Assembly (NCBI GenBank): GCA_003150315.1
Contig: QAML01000054.1
Location: forward strand, 1-37,112
From: Prevotellaceae bacterium
GTDB taxonomy: Bacteria; Bacteroidota; Bacteroidia; Bacteroidales; Bacteroidaceae
Length of the DNA: 37,112 bases
Direction of reading: 5' to 3'
The translations under genes were made by a program, and so were the position numbers. The notes beneath the pieces are model-generated. The model was not told where the DNA came from and did not search any database. It saw only the letters and a list, made by a program, of their open reading frames with translations. Shown piece by piece: positions 14,310 through 23,370 of this stretch (its first letter is position 1; every line of letters begins with the position of its first letter).

Positions 14310-16679
14310 ATGCAAAAAAATCTCGTAATCGTCGAATCTCCTGCAAAAGCCAAGACTATACAACGCTATCTCGGCTCTGACTATAAAGTAATGCCTTCGT
14401 TCGGCCATATACGCGACCTGAAAAAAAAGAACAACGGAATAGACCCCAAGACATTCCAGCCGCAATATGAGATACCCAAAGACAAAGCCCACGTAGTGAG
14501 CGAACTCAGAAAGGCAGCGAAGGGTGCAGAAACCGTATGGCTCGCAAGCGATGAGGATCGCGAGGGAGAAGCTATTTCGTGGCATCTTGCGGAGGTGCTT
14601 AAACTTCCCGTAACCGACAAACACCGCATTGTTTTTCACGAAATAACGAAATCGGCAATCCTGAACGCTATAGAAAATCCGCGTGCCATTGATCTGAATC
14701 TTGTAGATGCCCAACAGGCACGCAGGGTTCTGGATCGCATTGTAGGTTTTGAGCTTTCGCCGGTGCTGTGGCACAGAGTACGTCCTTCGCTTTCGGCAGG
14801 GCGCGTGCAGAGTGTGGCAGTAAGACTGATAGTTGAAAGGGAAAGAGAAATAAACGAATTCAAAAACGAAACGTTTTTCCGCGTAACGGCAACGTTTAAT
14901 CTGAATGGCAATACCTTTGGCGCGGAACTGAACAAGCGTTTCGCCACAAAGGAAGAGGCAGAAAAGTTCTGCAACGATTGCAAAGCCGCCGCCTATGAGG
15001 TGAACGACATAAACATAAAGCCGCAAAAGCGCACGCCTGCCCCTCCTTTCACAACTTCCACGCTTCAGCAAGAGGCTGTAAGGAAGTTTGGTTTCCCTGT
15101 TTCGCTTACAATGAGCGTGGCGCAGCAACTTTATGAAGAAGGTCTCATTACTTATATGCGTACCGACTCGGTTAATCTTTCTTCATTCTGCATTAACGCC
15201 TGCAAAAACGAAATAACCGCCACACTCGGTGAGGAATATTCCAAACCGAGAAACTATGTAACCAAAAGCAAAGGCGCACAAGAGGCTCACGAAGCCATTC
15301 GCCCCACAGCAATGGAGCGTCATGAAATAGACGGAACGCCACAACAAAAAAAACTTTACAAACTGATTTGGCTGCGCACCATAGCATGCCAAATGGCAGA
15401 TGCTTTGATCGAAAAAACTTCTGCCGATATTTCGGTTTCCACACGCGATGAAAGATTTACCGCATCGGGAGAAGTTGTGAAGTTTGACGGTTTTCTGCGT
15501 GTTTATCGCGAATCACGCGATGGTGCAGATGCCTCCACAGAATCAAATCACCTGTTGCCCGCAATGCAAAAAGGCGATAAGCCCGAAGCTTGTGAGATTA
15601 ACGCCACACAACGTTTCACACAACATCCGCCAAGATATAATGAGGCTTCACTTGTTCACAAGATGGAAGAACTCGGAATAGGTCGCCCATCTACTTATGC
15701 CCCCATAATTAGTACCATACAGCAAAGAGGCTATGTGGTAAGGGGAGATAAAGAAGGTAGCCCGCGTAATTATTGCATCATAACGCTTAAAGACGGAAAC
15801 GTAACCCGCCACGAAGCCACGGAAACAACCGGCTCGGACAAAGGAAAGCTTATTCCCACTCCCGTAGGGCTTGTGGTTACTGACTTTCTAAAGCAGGAAT
15901 TTCCCGACATCATGGATTATAATTTCACCGCCGAGGTAGAAAAACAATTTGATGAGGTAGCCGAAGGGAAAAAAGAGTGGACGGGATTAATGAAAGACTT
16001 TTACGACAACTTCGAACCTGAAGTGGAACGTTCCAAAAACGACAACAGCGGCAAGAAAGTGGGAGAACGCGAACTTGGAACAGACCCTAACACAGGACGA
16101 AAGGTTTTTGTAAAAATCGGTCGCTATGGTCCGATGGTCCAAATAGGTACTGCCGAGGAAGAAGAAAAGCCTATGTTCGCCACTATTCGCAAAAACCAAA
16201 ACTACGAAACGCTTACGCTTGAAGATGCTCTTGAGCTTTTCAAACTTCCGCGTACACTTGGCGAATTCGAAGACAAAGAAGTTGTGATTGGCGCGGGACG
16301 TTTCGGTCCTTACGTTAAACATGACGGGAAATATGCCTCACTTCCCAAAGGACTTGACCCTTTGAAAGTAACTCTTGACGAAGCTTGTCAGATAATTCTC
16401 GATAAAAGGGAAGCCGATGAGAAACGTCATCTGAAAAAATTCGCAGAAGACGACGAACTCGAGGTAATGAATGGTCCTTACGGGGCATATATATCATACA
16501 AGAAAAAGAATTACCGTCTCACAAAAGAACAAAAGGAAAACGCTGCGGCACTTACATACGAAGATTGTATGAAAATTGTGAACAGCGAGCCGGTAAAAGC
16601 AAAGCCCAAGGCAACTAAAAAAAACGCTGCGGCAAAAACAACCAAAACCACCAAAAAGACTGCAAGCAAAAAAGCCTGA
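14310..16679 (+). CDS. topA: DNA topoisomerase I (type IA)
   Basis: TopA relaxes negative supercoils through a 5'-phosphotyrosine intermediate. The 789-residue protein begins with a Toprim domain (NLVIVESPAKAKTIQRYLGS; acidic motif in ASDEDREGEAISWHL). The catalytic tyrosine is Y282 in LITYMRTDS. The topoisomerase core continues to about residue 570. After that come topoisomerase C-terminal repeats, recognised by GRYGPMVQIG, GRFGPYVKHDG and GPYGAYISYK, instead of the zinc ribbons of enterobacterial TopA. A Lys/Ala/Thr-rich basic tail (about residues 765-789) probably binds DNA. It is the first gene of the cluster and its stop codon overlaps the aroK start. Confidence 0.98.
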   Translation: MQKNLVIVESPAKAKTIQRYLGSDYKVMPSFGHIRDLKKKNNGIDPKTFQPQYEIPKDKAHVVSELRKAAKGAETVWLASDEDREGEAISWHLAEVLKLPVTDKHRIVFHEITKSAILNAIENPRAIDLNLVDAQQARRVLDRIVGFELSPVLWHRVRPSLSAGRVQSVAVRLIVEREREINEFKNETFFRVTATFNLNGNTFGAELNKRFATKEEAEKFCNDCKAAAYEVNDINIKPQKRTPAPPFTTSTLQQEAVRKFGFPVSLTMSVAQQLYEEGLITYMRTDSVNLSSFCINACKNEITATLGEEYSKPRNYVTKSKGAQEAHEAIRPTAMERHEIDGTPQQKKLYKLIWLRTIACQMADALIEKTSADISVSTRDERFTASGEVVKFDGFLRVYRESRDGADASTESNHLLPAMQKGDKPEACEINATQRFTQHPPRYNEASLVHKMEELGIGRPSTYAPIISTIQQRGYVVRGDKEGSPRNYCIITLKDGNVTRHEATETTGSDKGKLIPTPVGLVVTDFLKQEFPDIMDYNFTAEVEKQFDEVAEGKKEWTGLMKDFYDNFEPEVERSKNDNSGKKVGERELGTDPNTGRKVFVKIGRYGPMVQIGTAEEEEKPMFATIRKNQNYETLTLEDALELFKLPRTLGEFEDKEVVIGAGRFGPYVKHDGKYASLPKGLDPLKVTLDEACQIILDKREADEKRHLKKFAEDDELEVMNGPYGAYISYKKKNYRLTKEQKENAAALTYEDCMKIVNSEPVKAKPKATKKNAAAKTTKTTKKTASKKA

Positions 16680-17215
16680 TGAAAAGTATAACACTGATAG
16701 GCTACATGTGTGTAGGCAAAACCACGGTGGGAAAAGAGCTTGCCAAACGTTTGGGTCTTACATTCTACGACCTGGATTGGTATATAGAGGAAAGATTCCA
16801 CACTAAAGTGCCGGAAATATTCGCCGAATACGGCGAACAACACTTCCGCGACCTCGAACGACGCATGCTGCACGAAGCAGCCGAGTTTGAAAACATCGTG
16901 CTTTCGTGTGGAGGAGGAACGCCGTGCTTTTTCGACAACATGGAATACATGAACTCCGTTTCCCAAACGGTTTACCTCCATGCCTCGAGCGAAACTATTT
17001 TGGAACATCTCAAAATGAGTCGCGGACGTCGCCCTCTTCTCGAAGGCAAAACGCCCGAAGAGTTGAAAATTTACGTTGAAAATCAGCTCAAGGAGCGCGA
17101 ACCTTTTTATTCCCAAGCCATGTTCAGGCAAGAGGTATCGCCTCTTTGCACAAGAGAAAAGATTGATAATATTTGCAACGAAATAATCGAAAAAATAAAA
17201 ACCACAGATAAATGA
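16679..17215 (+). CDS. aroK: Shikimate kinase
   Basis: AroK phosphorylates shikimate at the 3-hydroxyl with ATP, the fifth step of the chorismate pathway, in the cytoplasm. The 178-residue protein has a P-loop G8-YMCV-GKTT, the DLDWYIEE shikimate/Mg-binding segment, and SCGGGTPC, as expected for the family. The ATG shares its A with the TGA stop of topA, and its own stop overlaps the speA start by 4 nt, so translation is probably coupled along the operon. Confidence 0.95.
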   Translation: MKSITLIGYMCVGKTTVGKELAKRLGLTFYDLDWYIEERFHTKVPEIFAEYGEQHFRDLERRMLHEAAEFENIVLSCGGGTPCFFDNMEYMNSVSQTVYLHASSETILEHLKMSRGRRPLLEGKTPEELKIYVENQLKEREPFYSQAMFRQEVSPLCTREKIDNICNEIIEKIKTTDK

Positions 17216-19188
17216 AAAAATGGCGCGTTGAAGATTCCGCCGAGCTTTATAATATAAACGGTTGGGGTGTCAATTATTTTAACATCAACGAAAAGGGACA
17301 CGTTTACGTAACACCGCGAAAAGATGGTGTGGAAATCGACCTCAAAGAACTGATGGACGAACTCGACACACGCAATATCACGGCTCCCGTGTTGCTTCGT
17401 TTCCCCGACATTCTTGACAACCGCATTGAAAAAACGGCTACCTGTTTCCAGAAAGCGGCGAAAGAATACAGTTTCAACGCAGAGCATTTCATTATATACC
17501 CTATAAAAGTAAACCAGATGCGTCCCGTGGTGGAAGAAATCATTAGCCACGGAAAACGTTACAACATCGGACTCGAAGCAGGTTCCAAACCCGAGCTCCA
17601 CGCTGTACTTGCCACAAACATGGAGTCCGACAGCCCAATTATTTGTAACGGTCATAAAGATCAAAGCTACATTGAACTTGCTCTCTTAGCCCAGAAAATG
17701 GGAAAGAAAGTCTTTCTTGTAGCAGAAAAGCTTGATGAACTCGAACGCATTTTCGAATCTGCCAAGAAACTCGGCGTTCGTCCGCAGATTGGAATACGCA
17801 TTAAACTTGCATCCACAGGCGCAGGAAAATGGGCGGAAAGCGGAGGCGATGCAAGCAAATTCGGATTAAACTCCAGCGAACTGCTTGAAGCTGTCCGTAT
17901 TCTCAAAAACCGGGGAATGGAAGACTGTTTGAAACTGATACATTTTCACATCGGCAGCCAGATTACCAAGATTCGACGCATACAATCGGCTCTGCGCGAA
18001 GCCTCACAGTTTTACGTGCAACTCCATTCCATGGGATTTAACGTGGAATTTGTTGACTGCGGCGGCGGACTCGGTATTGACTACGACGGAACCCGTTCGA
18101 GCAACAGCGAAAACTCTGTAAACTATTCCATTCAGGAGTATGTCAACGACTGTGTCTATACATTTGTTGATGTAGCCAATAAAAACAATATTCCTCACCC
18201 TAATATCATTACCGAAGGCGGTCGTTCACTCACCGCTCACCATAGTGTTTTGATTCTTGAGGTAACCGACGTGGCTTCGCAGCCGCAAATGCCCGAAGAT
18301 TTCGAAGCCACGAAAGACGACCACAAACTTGTACAGGACCTTTCCGAAATTTGGGACAATCTTTCTGCTCGTTCCATGCTCGAAGACTGGCACGATGCAG
18401 AGCAAATACGCGACGAAGCTCTCGAACTCTTTGATCACGGAATCATAGACCTTAAAACACGCGCTCAGGTCGAGAGTCTTTACTGGAGCATAACCCGTGA
18501 GGCAAACACCATAGTCCACGCCCAAAAACATGTACCCGAAGAATTGCGCCGTCTCGACCGTCTGCTTGCAGACAAATACTTCTGCAATTTCTCGCTCTTC
18601 CAAAGTCTTCCCGATTCTTGGGCAATAGATCAGCTTTTCCCGGTAATGCCCATACAGCGTCTCGGCGAAAAACCGGAAAGAAACGTAACCATACAGGACA
18701 TAACCTGCGACAGCGACGGAAAAATTGCGCAATATGTCAATGCCATGCAGCAAACATCCACCGTGCCGCTCCATTCCATAAGGCGCGGAGAGCGTTACTA
18801 CGTGGGAGTGTTCCTTGTTGGCGCATATCAGGAGATTCTCGGCAACATGCATAACCTTTTCGGCGACACCAATGCCGTCCATGTTACTGTGGCAAACGAC
18901 GGATACAGCATTGACCGCGTAATTGAGGGCGAAACAGTGGCTGAAGTTCTGGAATATGTCCAATATGACGCGAAACGTTTGCAGCGCAGATTGGAAACTT
19001 GGGTGAAACGCGCCGAAATTAACGGCAAGATAACATTGTCCGAAGGCAACGAATTCCTTGCCAACTACCGCAGCGGACTTTACGGATATACATATCTCGA
19101 ACTTAACGACGATGAACTTTATCGCGAGAACGACAAAATGCGTTTCAAGGATAAAAAACAGGAAGACAACGAACAGACACAAATATGA
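17212..19188 (+). CDS. speA: Biosynthetic arginine decarboxylase
   Basis: SpeA is a PLP enzyme of the alanine-racemase-like fold III class that converts arginine to agmatine for polyamine synthesis. The 658-residue length is normal. The PLP-binding lysine is K99 in YPIKVNQ. Other conserved parts are the glycine-rich HFHIGSQI, the DCGGGLGIDYDG phosphate-binding stretch, the TEGGRSLTAHH motif and the late DITCDSDG segment with its substrate-binding acid residues. It overlaps aroK and argB by 4 nt each. Sitting next to argB ties it to arginine metabolism: argB feeds arginine synthesis and SpeA consumes arginine. Confidence 0.96.
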   Translation: MKKWRVEDSAELYNINGWGVNYFNINEKGHVYVTPRKDGVEIDLKELMDELDTRNITAPVLLRFPDILDNRIEKTATCFQKAAKEYSFNAEHFIIYPIKVNQMRPVVEEIISHGKRYNIGLEAGSKPELHAVLATNMESDSPIICNGHKDQSYIELALLAQKMGKKVFLVAEKLDELERIFESAKKLGVRPQIGIRIKLASTGAGKWAESGGDASKFGLNSSELLEAVRILKNRGMEDCLKLIHFHIGSQITKIRRIQSALREASQFYVQLHSMGFNVEFVDCGGGLGIDYDGTRSSNSENSVNYSIQEYVNDCVYTFVDVANKNNIPHPNIITEGGRSLTAHHSVLILEVTDVASQPQMPEDFEATKDDHKLVQDLSEIWDNLSARSMLEDWHDAEQIRDEALELFDHGIIDLKTRAQVESLYWSITREANTIVHAQKHVPEELRRLDRLLADKYFCNFSLFQSLPDSWAIDQLFPVMPIQRLGEKPERNVTIQDITCDSDGKIAQYVNAMQQTSTVPLHSIRRGERYYVGVFLVGAYQEILGNMHNLFGDTNAVHVTVANDGYSIDRVIEGETVAEVLEYVQYDAKRLQRRLETWVKRAEINGKITLSEGNEFLANYRSGLYGYTYLELNDDELYRENDKMRFKDKKQEDNEQTQI

Positions 19189-19958
19189 AACAATCGCTCA
19201 CAATAGTAAAAGTTGGCGGCAAAATAGTTGAGGATGCCGTTGCCCTTGCCGAACTGCTCGACAACTTCAAGAACATTTCCGGCAACAAAATCCTCGTTCA
19301 CGGCGGCGGACGCACAGCAACCCAGGTGGCTGCGCAGTTAGGCTATGAAACAAAGATGATAGACGGTCGCAGAGTTACCGACTCCGACATGCTGCGCGTC
19401 GTAACCATGGTTTACGGCGGTCTGGTAAACAAAAACATTGTGGCAGGACTTAACTCGCGAGGCATCTGCGCCCTTGGAATGACCGGAGCCGACTGCGGCA
19501 TTATCGTTTCCCACAAGCGCGAGGCAAAGCCCGTGGACTACGGTTTTGTGGGCGATGTTGACAAAGTTGATTCCCAACGTCTTGCATCCGTAATCAATCA
19601 AGGCATAACCCCGGTGCTTGCTCCGCTCACTTTCGACGGACACGAACACCTGCTCAACACTAATGCCGACACCATAGCGGGAGAAACGGCGAAAGCCATG
19701 GCACACCTTTACGACGTGAGCCTGGTTTACTGTTTCGAAAAGCGAGGTGTTCTGACCAATCCCGATGATGACAACAGCGTAATACCGGAAATCCATGCCG
19801 ACAACTTTGCAAAACTGGTTGAAGACGGAGTTGTGAGTGGCGGTATGATACCTAAAATACAAAACGCCCTGCAAGCCGTGGAAGCCGGGGTGAAACGTGT
19901 GATAATAACGGCAGCTAAGGGACTTGATACCGAAAGCGGCACGAAAATATTGCCCTGA
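19185..19958 (+). CDS. argB: Acetylglutamate (possibly succinylglutamate) kinase
   Basis: ArgB phosphorylates the gamma-carboxyl of N-acylglutamate in arginine synthesis. The 257-residue protein is of the amino-acid-kinase fold with VKVGGKI at the N-terminus, VHGGGRTATQVA for substrate binding, and NTNADTIAGETAKAM plus GGMIPKIQNAL in the C-terminal ATP-binding half. In Bacteroides fragilis the ornithine steps are known to use succinylated intermediates, so the natural substrate here could be N-succinylglutamate; that is inference from family knowledge. The start overlaps the speA stop by 4 nt. The cyclophilin gene follows after 30 nt. Confidence 0.94.
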   Translation: MKQSLTIVKVGGKIVEDAVALAELLDNFKNISGNKILVHGGGRTATQVAAQLGYETKMIDGRRVTDSDMLRVVTMVYGGLVNKNIVAGLNSRGICALGMTGADCGIIVSHKREAKPVDYGFVGDVDKVDSQRLASVINQGITPVLAPLTFDGHEHLLNTNADTIAGETAKAMAHLYDVSLVYCFEKRGVLTNPDDDNSVIPEIHADNFAKLVEDGVVSGGMIPKIQNALQAVEAGVKRVIITAAKGLDTESGTKILP

Positions 19959-19988
19959 CCCCCAACCGCAATCCCATAACCGTTACAC

Positions 19989-20672
19989 ATGAAAAGGTTT
20001 TCCGTTACAGCTTTGCTGTTTCTCACGGCAATCATTAGTATTGCCGCCCCCGCCGACAAACGTGTGAAAGTGCGTCTTTCCACAAATATGGGCGACATGG
20101 TGGTTGAACTGTACAACGAAACACCCAAGCATCGCGACAACTTCATAAAACTCGTCAAGGAAGGTTTTTACAACGGACTTTTGTTTCACCGCGTGATTGA
20201 AAACTTTATGATTCAAGGCGGAGACCCCGATTCGCGCAACGCCGCACCCAAACAGAAACTCGGAGAAGGCGGACCCGGATACACCATTCCCGCCGAAATA
20301 GATTATCCCCGGCATTGGCACAAACGCGGAGCCATTGCGGCAGCACGCGAAAGCGATGACGTAAACCCCGAACTGCGTTCCAGCGGATCGCAATTCTATA
20401 TAGTGTGGGGAAAAGTGCAAAGCGAATCCGACATGTCACAAATGAGCCAAAGAATGTACGAAGTAACGGACGGCGAATTTGAAATCCCCGAAAACATAAT
20501 GGAAGACTACGAAAACAACGGCGGCACGCCCCATCTCGACGGCTCATACACAGTGTTTGGCGAGGTGATAGAAGGGCTCAAAGTGGTAAAAGCCATACAG
20601 GCAGTGCGCACCGACAAACACGACCGCCCCGTAAAAGACGTAATAATCCAAAAAGCCGAAGTCGTGGAATAG
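19989..20672 (+). CDS. Exported cyclophilin-type peptidyl-prolyl isomerase
   Basis: This is a 227-residue PPIase with an N-terminal signal peptide (KRFSVTALLFLTAIISIAA), so it probably acts in the periplasm on proline bonds during folding. The cyclophilin domain covers about residues 30-225 and includes GFYNGLLFHRVIENFMIQGG, DPDSRNAA, RGAIAAARESDD and SSGSQFYIVWG. An insert around PGYTIPAEIDYPRHWHKRGA is usual in Bacteroidota members. It is the last gene of the topA cluster, 30 nt after argB, and is followed by palindromic element D. Confidence 0.93.
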   Translation: MKRFSVTALLFLTAIISIAAPADKRVKVRLSTNMGDMVVELYNETPKHRDNFIKLVKEGFYNGLLFHRVIENFMIQGGDPDSRNAAPKQKLGEGGPGYTIPAEIDYPRHWHKRGAIAAARESDDVNPELRSSGSQFYIVWGKVQSESDMSQMSQRMYEVTDGEFEIPENIMEDYENNGGTPHLDGSYTVFGEVIEGLKVVKAIQAVRTDKHDRPVKDVIIQKAEVVE

Positions 20673-20687
20673 TCAAAAAAGAGCCTT

Positions 20688-20815
20688 TGTAAGTTATTGT
20701 GAATCAAAGGTTACGAAAGGCGAAAAATACAAGGCATATATTTTAAAATACAAGGCACTTGTTTTAAAATAAGTGCCTTGTATTTTTTGCGATAAGCCAT
20801 GTGTGTTTTCCGGGG
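20688..20815 (+). repeat. Palindromic intergenic element, copy D
   Basis: This is a full-length copy 16 nt after the cyclophilin stop. The left block is CTTTGTAAGTTATTGTGAAT, CAAAGGTTACGAAAGGCG, AAAAATA. The half-site TACAAGGCATATATTTTAA is then repeated into a 40-bp near-palindrome at 20746-20785, with one G-T mispair between arms. The right block ends ATAAGCCATGTGTGTTTTCC, GGGGTGC. The sequence 20816-20971 holds no start of the Rhs gene beyond an in-frame TTG. Confidence 0.85.
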
Positions 20816-20971
20816 TGCTTTTTGGACTGAAATATTTCCCGATTTCAGGAGTTTTTTCTCGTTGTGAAATGAAAGATTTCATGTTCACTCCAAAGTTTTT
20901 CCGACTTGCAGAAAAAGCTTTCCGATTCCAAACGATGTTTTATCGGTTCGGGAAAGCTCGCTTCGCGAGGT

Positions 20972-22231
20972 ATGTGGCGCGAAGGTGCGCTCCGAGGGGT
21001 GCTGACATCCGATGAGGACGGCATTTCCACGGAGGTTTTCTCGAATTTGCGGGGAAGAAAGGTGCTGGAACGCAGAAACGGCAATAACGACACCTATTTT
21101 GTTTATGACGATGCGGGGAGACTGAGTTTTGTTCTCACTCCCGGGATGCAGGAGGATTCGAATCTTCTGAAACATGCCTACGAGTACCGCTACGACAGGC
21201 GTTCGGAGTGTGTTTACAGCCGCATTCCCGGGTGCGAACCTGTGGAAATGCACCGCGACACTGCGGGAAGAACGGCGGTTGTAAGGGACGGGGTGCTGCG
21301 CAAAAAGGGAAGAAGCCGTTTCATTCTATATGACCGTTTGGGCAGCGTGCGCTCCGTGGCGGACAAGGACGGAAATGTTTTGCAGCAGAACCTATACTAT
21401 GCCAGGGGAGGGGCTTGGGGAGATGTCTGTACGGCTCCGGGGTTTCAGTCTTACAAGTATTGCGGAAAATATCTCGACCGCAAACACGGACTTGACCTTT
21501 ACGATTACGGCGCAAGGCTGTACGACCCGGCGGCTGCCTTTTGGACTTCGCCCGATCCGCTGTGCGAAAAATACTACAACATCAGTCCATACGCTTTTTG
21601 CAACGATAATCCCGTAACTTTCATTGACCCCGACGGAAGAAAATGGAAAACATTAGAAGATAAAGAAAAAGCAACAAGAATACAAGAAATTTCTATGTTT
21701 CACGTCCGTTCTTTAGAAAAAGCGATACAGAAAATAAAGAGAAAGATAGAAGTTGCAAACAATGATATATCTCTTAGTGAAAAAGCAAGAAATAGAAAGA
21801 TTAAAAGGTATAAAGAAAATTTAAGCGAATTACAGTATAAAAAAAATCTTTTAAGCCATCTTCATGATGGAATTTCTATACTGGAAAATTCTTCACAAAC
21901 ATACGCGTATAAAAGAATATATAATGGAATAGCATCTATAGTTTGGGATGGAAATACAATTTATATTGAAAATTTCGGAACAATAGGCAGCTACGCGCAT
22001 GAAACGGTTCATGCCATTCAAAGAGAGAGAGGTTTTATAATATTCAAAGAAGGAAAAGCTTTTGCCAACATGTTAGAGTTTTTCGAAATTGAAAAAGAAG
22101 CTTATCAAACAGAATATTCTATAACAAACGGATTAATTCCATATTCAGAAACATCAACACCTACTAATATATTTGGTATTACACCCAAATGGTTCAGAGG
22201 ATTAAAATTTAACGGAACTGATGTATATTGA
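20972..22231 (+). CDS. 5'-truncated Rhs core with C-terminal HExxH effector domain
   Basis: From this ATG the product has 419 residues; an in-frame TTG at 20906 would add 22. Residues 1-222 are the end of an Rhs/YD-repeat barrel and the Rhs core (YFVYDDAGRLSFVLTPG, ILYDRLGSVRSVADKDG, GLDLYDYGARLYDPAAAFW, and the junction FIDPDG at 217-222). The missing N-terminus, usually about 1000 residues with a signal peptide, is not present upstream. After the DPDG junction (about 21638) base composition turns sharply AT-rich, and the tail has a helical region followed by H343-E344-T-V-H347 and a downstream FEIEKEAYQTEY (E372, E374, E376), as in zincin metallopeptidases. This is typical of a polymorphic toxin tip. 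It may be an orphan cassette rather than an exported toxin. Confidence 0.8.
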   Translation: MWREGALRGVLTSDEDGISTEVFSNLRGRKVLERRNGNNDTYFVYDDAGRLSFVLTPGMQEDSNLLKHAYEYRYDRRSECVYSRIPGCEPVEMHRDTAGRTAVVRDGVLRKKGRSRFILYDRLGSVRSVADKDGNVLQQNLYYARGGAWGDVCTAPGFQSYKYCGKYLDRKHGLDLYDYGARLYDPAAAFWTSPDPLCEKYYNISPYAFCNDNPVTFIDPDGRKWKTLEDKEKATRIQEISMFHVRSLEKAIQKIKRKIEVANNDISLSEKARNRKIKRYKENLSELQYKKNLLSHLHDGISILENSSQTYAYKRIYNGIASIVWDGNTIYIENFGTIGSYAHETVHAIQRERGFIIFKEGKAFANMLEFFEIEKEAYQTEYSITNGLIPYSETSTPTNIFGITPKWFRGLKFNGTDVY

Positions 22232-22255
22232 TTTATAAAACTAACTCTAATTTTG
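22228..22255 (+). promoter_or_regulatory. Probable promoter of the lipoprotein gene
   Basis: TTG (22228-22230) lies 17 nt before TAATTTTG (22248-22255). The box ends 8 nt before the ATG at 22264, so a transcript from it would be nearly leaderless. Spacing is slightly short. Confidence 0.4.
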
Positions 22256-22263
22256 CGTCTGTA

Positions 22264-23022
22264 ATGAAACGAATAACAACTTTTTTGCTTTTTATTTTAG
22301 CGGGAATAATTCTTTTTTCCTGCCATACATCTAATGACATAAGCGGTCTTTACCTCAATGCACCCAAAGGGTGGGCTTCTTATTCACAATTGGACTTGAG
22401 AAAAGACAGTACTTTTGATATGCGCTTTATGAATCAAGGATTTATACCGTCATATCATTCAACAGGCAAGTGGCATTTCGATGAAAAGAACAAGGACGTT
22501 TCACTTGCAAGCTATATTAAACGCGCCCCAACGTTCCCTATTACAGTTGAAGAATCAATTGCCAAAGCCAAAGGTACAACCTTTGTATTCCGAAACAGAC
22601 TTAAAGCTCTCGGTTTCTTTTGCACCGAAGAGGCAGAAGGAGGTAAAGACAAATGGATTTTGAATGCAAACGGTATTGATTATGAAATAACGTCCGACAC
22701 GTTTACAATTTCGCAGGAAAACATAAGTCTATTTTGCATTGAAGGGTTTTGGAATAAGTCCCGACGAGATCTCGACCCGGATAGGATACACAAAAAAAGC
22801 AAAGTCTACTATGTTGAAAAAACGGGGAGCAATATGTTTATGATAGACTTTCCTGACTGTTGGGATGGCTATCCTTTTGCATACGTAAGCATCTACTCTT
22901 CTGTAAGATTTCATTTGACAGGGAAAAAGTTAATACTACGCAACAATCCCAAGACAATGGTTTATGAAAAGATAAAAGATGAGAAGCTTGCCAACGAATA
23001 TAGAAAGGAATTTTGTCCCTGA
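22264..23022 (+). CDS. Unrecognised lipoprotein, candidate immunity protein
   Basis: This is a 252-residue protein with a clear lipoprotein signal (MKRITTFLLFILAGIILFSC; lipid-attached cysteine C20). I do not recognise the mature domain. It resembles a beta-rich fold: SGLYLN near the N-terminus and a motif TGKWHFDEKNKDVSLASY recall small lipoproteins that bind or scaffold at the outer membrane. The ATG at 22264 is chosen because an in-frame start at 22228 would add 12 residues and spoil the signal peptide. It lies 32 nt after the Rhs tip, the position where immunity genes for polymorphic toxins are usually found. Immunity function is therefore inferred from position only. Confidence 0.65.
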   Translation: MKRITTFLLFILAGIILFSCHTSNDISGLYLNAPKGWASYSQLDLRKDSTFDMRFMNQGFIPSYHSTGKWHFDEKNKDVSLASYIKRAPTFPITVEESIAKAKGTTFVFRNRLKALGFFCTEEAEGGKDKWILNANGIDYEITSDTFTISQENISLFCIEGFWNKSRRDLDPDRIHKKSKVYYVEKTGSNMFMIDFPDCWDGYPFAYVSIYSSVRFHLTGKKLILRNNPKTMVYEKIKDEKLANEYRKEFCP

Positions 23023-23290
23023 CGAAAAATCCGAAGCTTAAAAATTGCCATTAATCACAGAAAGTTAAGATAAAATCAAGCAAACAAAATGAATCGAAAA
23101 AAGAATATGTTGTCCGAAGTCATAAAGAAGCTCGTGAATACATAAATTAATACACTTTAAAAAAGAACAAAGAGGCATTATTCTTGATAGTATACCCTTA
23201 TTGTCATTCTGATTTTCTGAATTTATAGATATACAGTACACAGATTAACAGACGTAAAAATACAGACTTCGCTTCATTTTGTCGCGCATC
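23023..23290 (+). other. AT-rich gene-free spacer
   Basis: About 270 nt of AT-rich sequence between the lipoprotein and ankyrin genes. The only reading frame noticed is an 18-codon one at 23088-23144 with no support. No hairpin or repeat block was seen. It may be debris of a former immunity or toxin-tip gene. Confidence 0.4.
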
Positions 23291-23295
23291 TTTTC

Positions 23296-23303
23296 TATAT
23301 TTG
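23296..23303 (+). promoter_or_regulatory. -7 box for the ankyrin gene
   Basis: TATATTTG followed by C lies about 67 nt before the ATG at 23371. A TTTG at 23278-23281 is only 14 nt upstream, shorter than usual. Confidence 0.4.
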
Positions 23304-23370
23304 CAACAATTACCCCATTCACTTAATTAACACAGCCTATACGTTAAACAGAAATAGTAAAAAGAACTAC

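Noticed and set aside
23088..23144. 18-codon frame in the spacer before the ankyrin gene
   Set aside because: Too short, no promoter or family resemblance.
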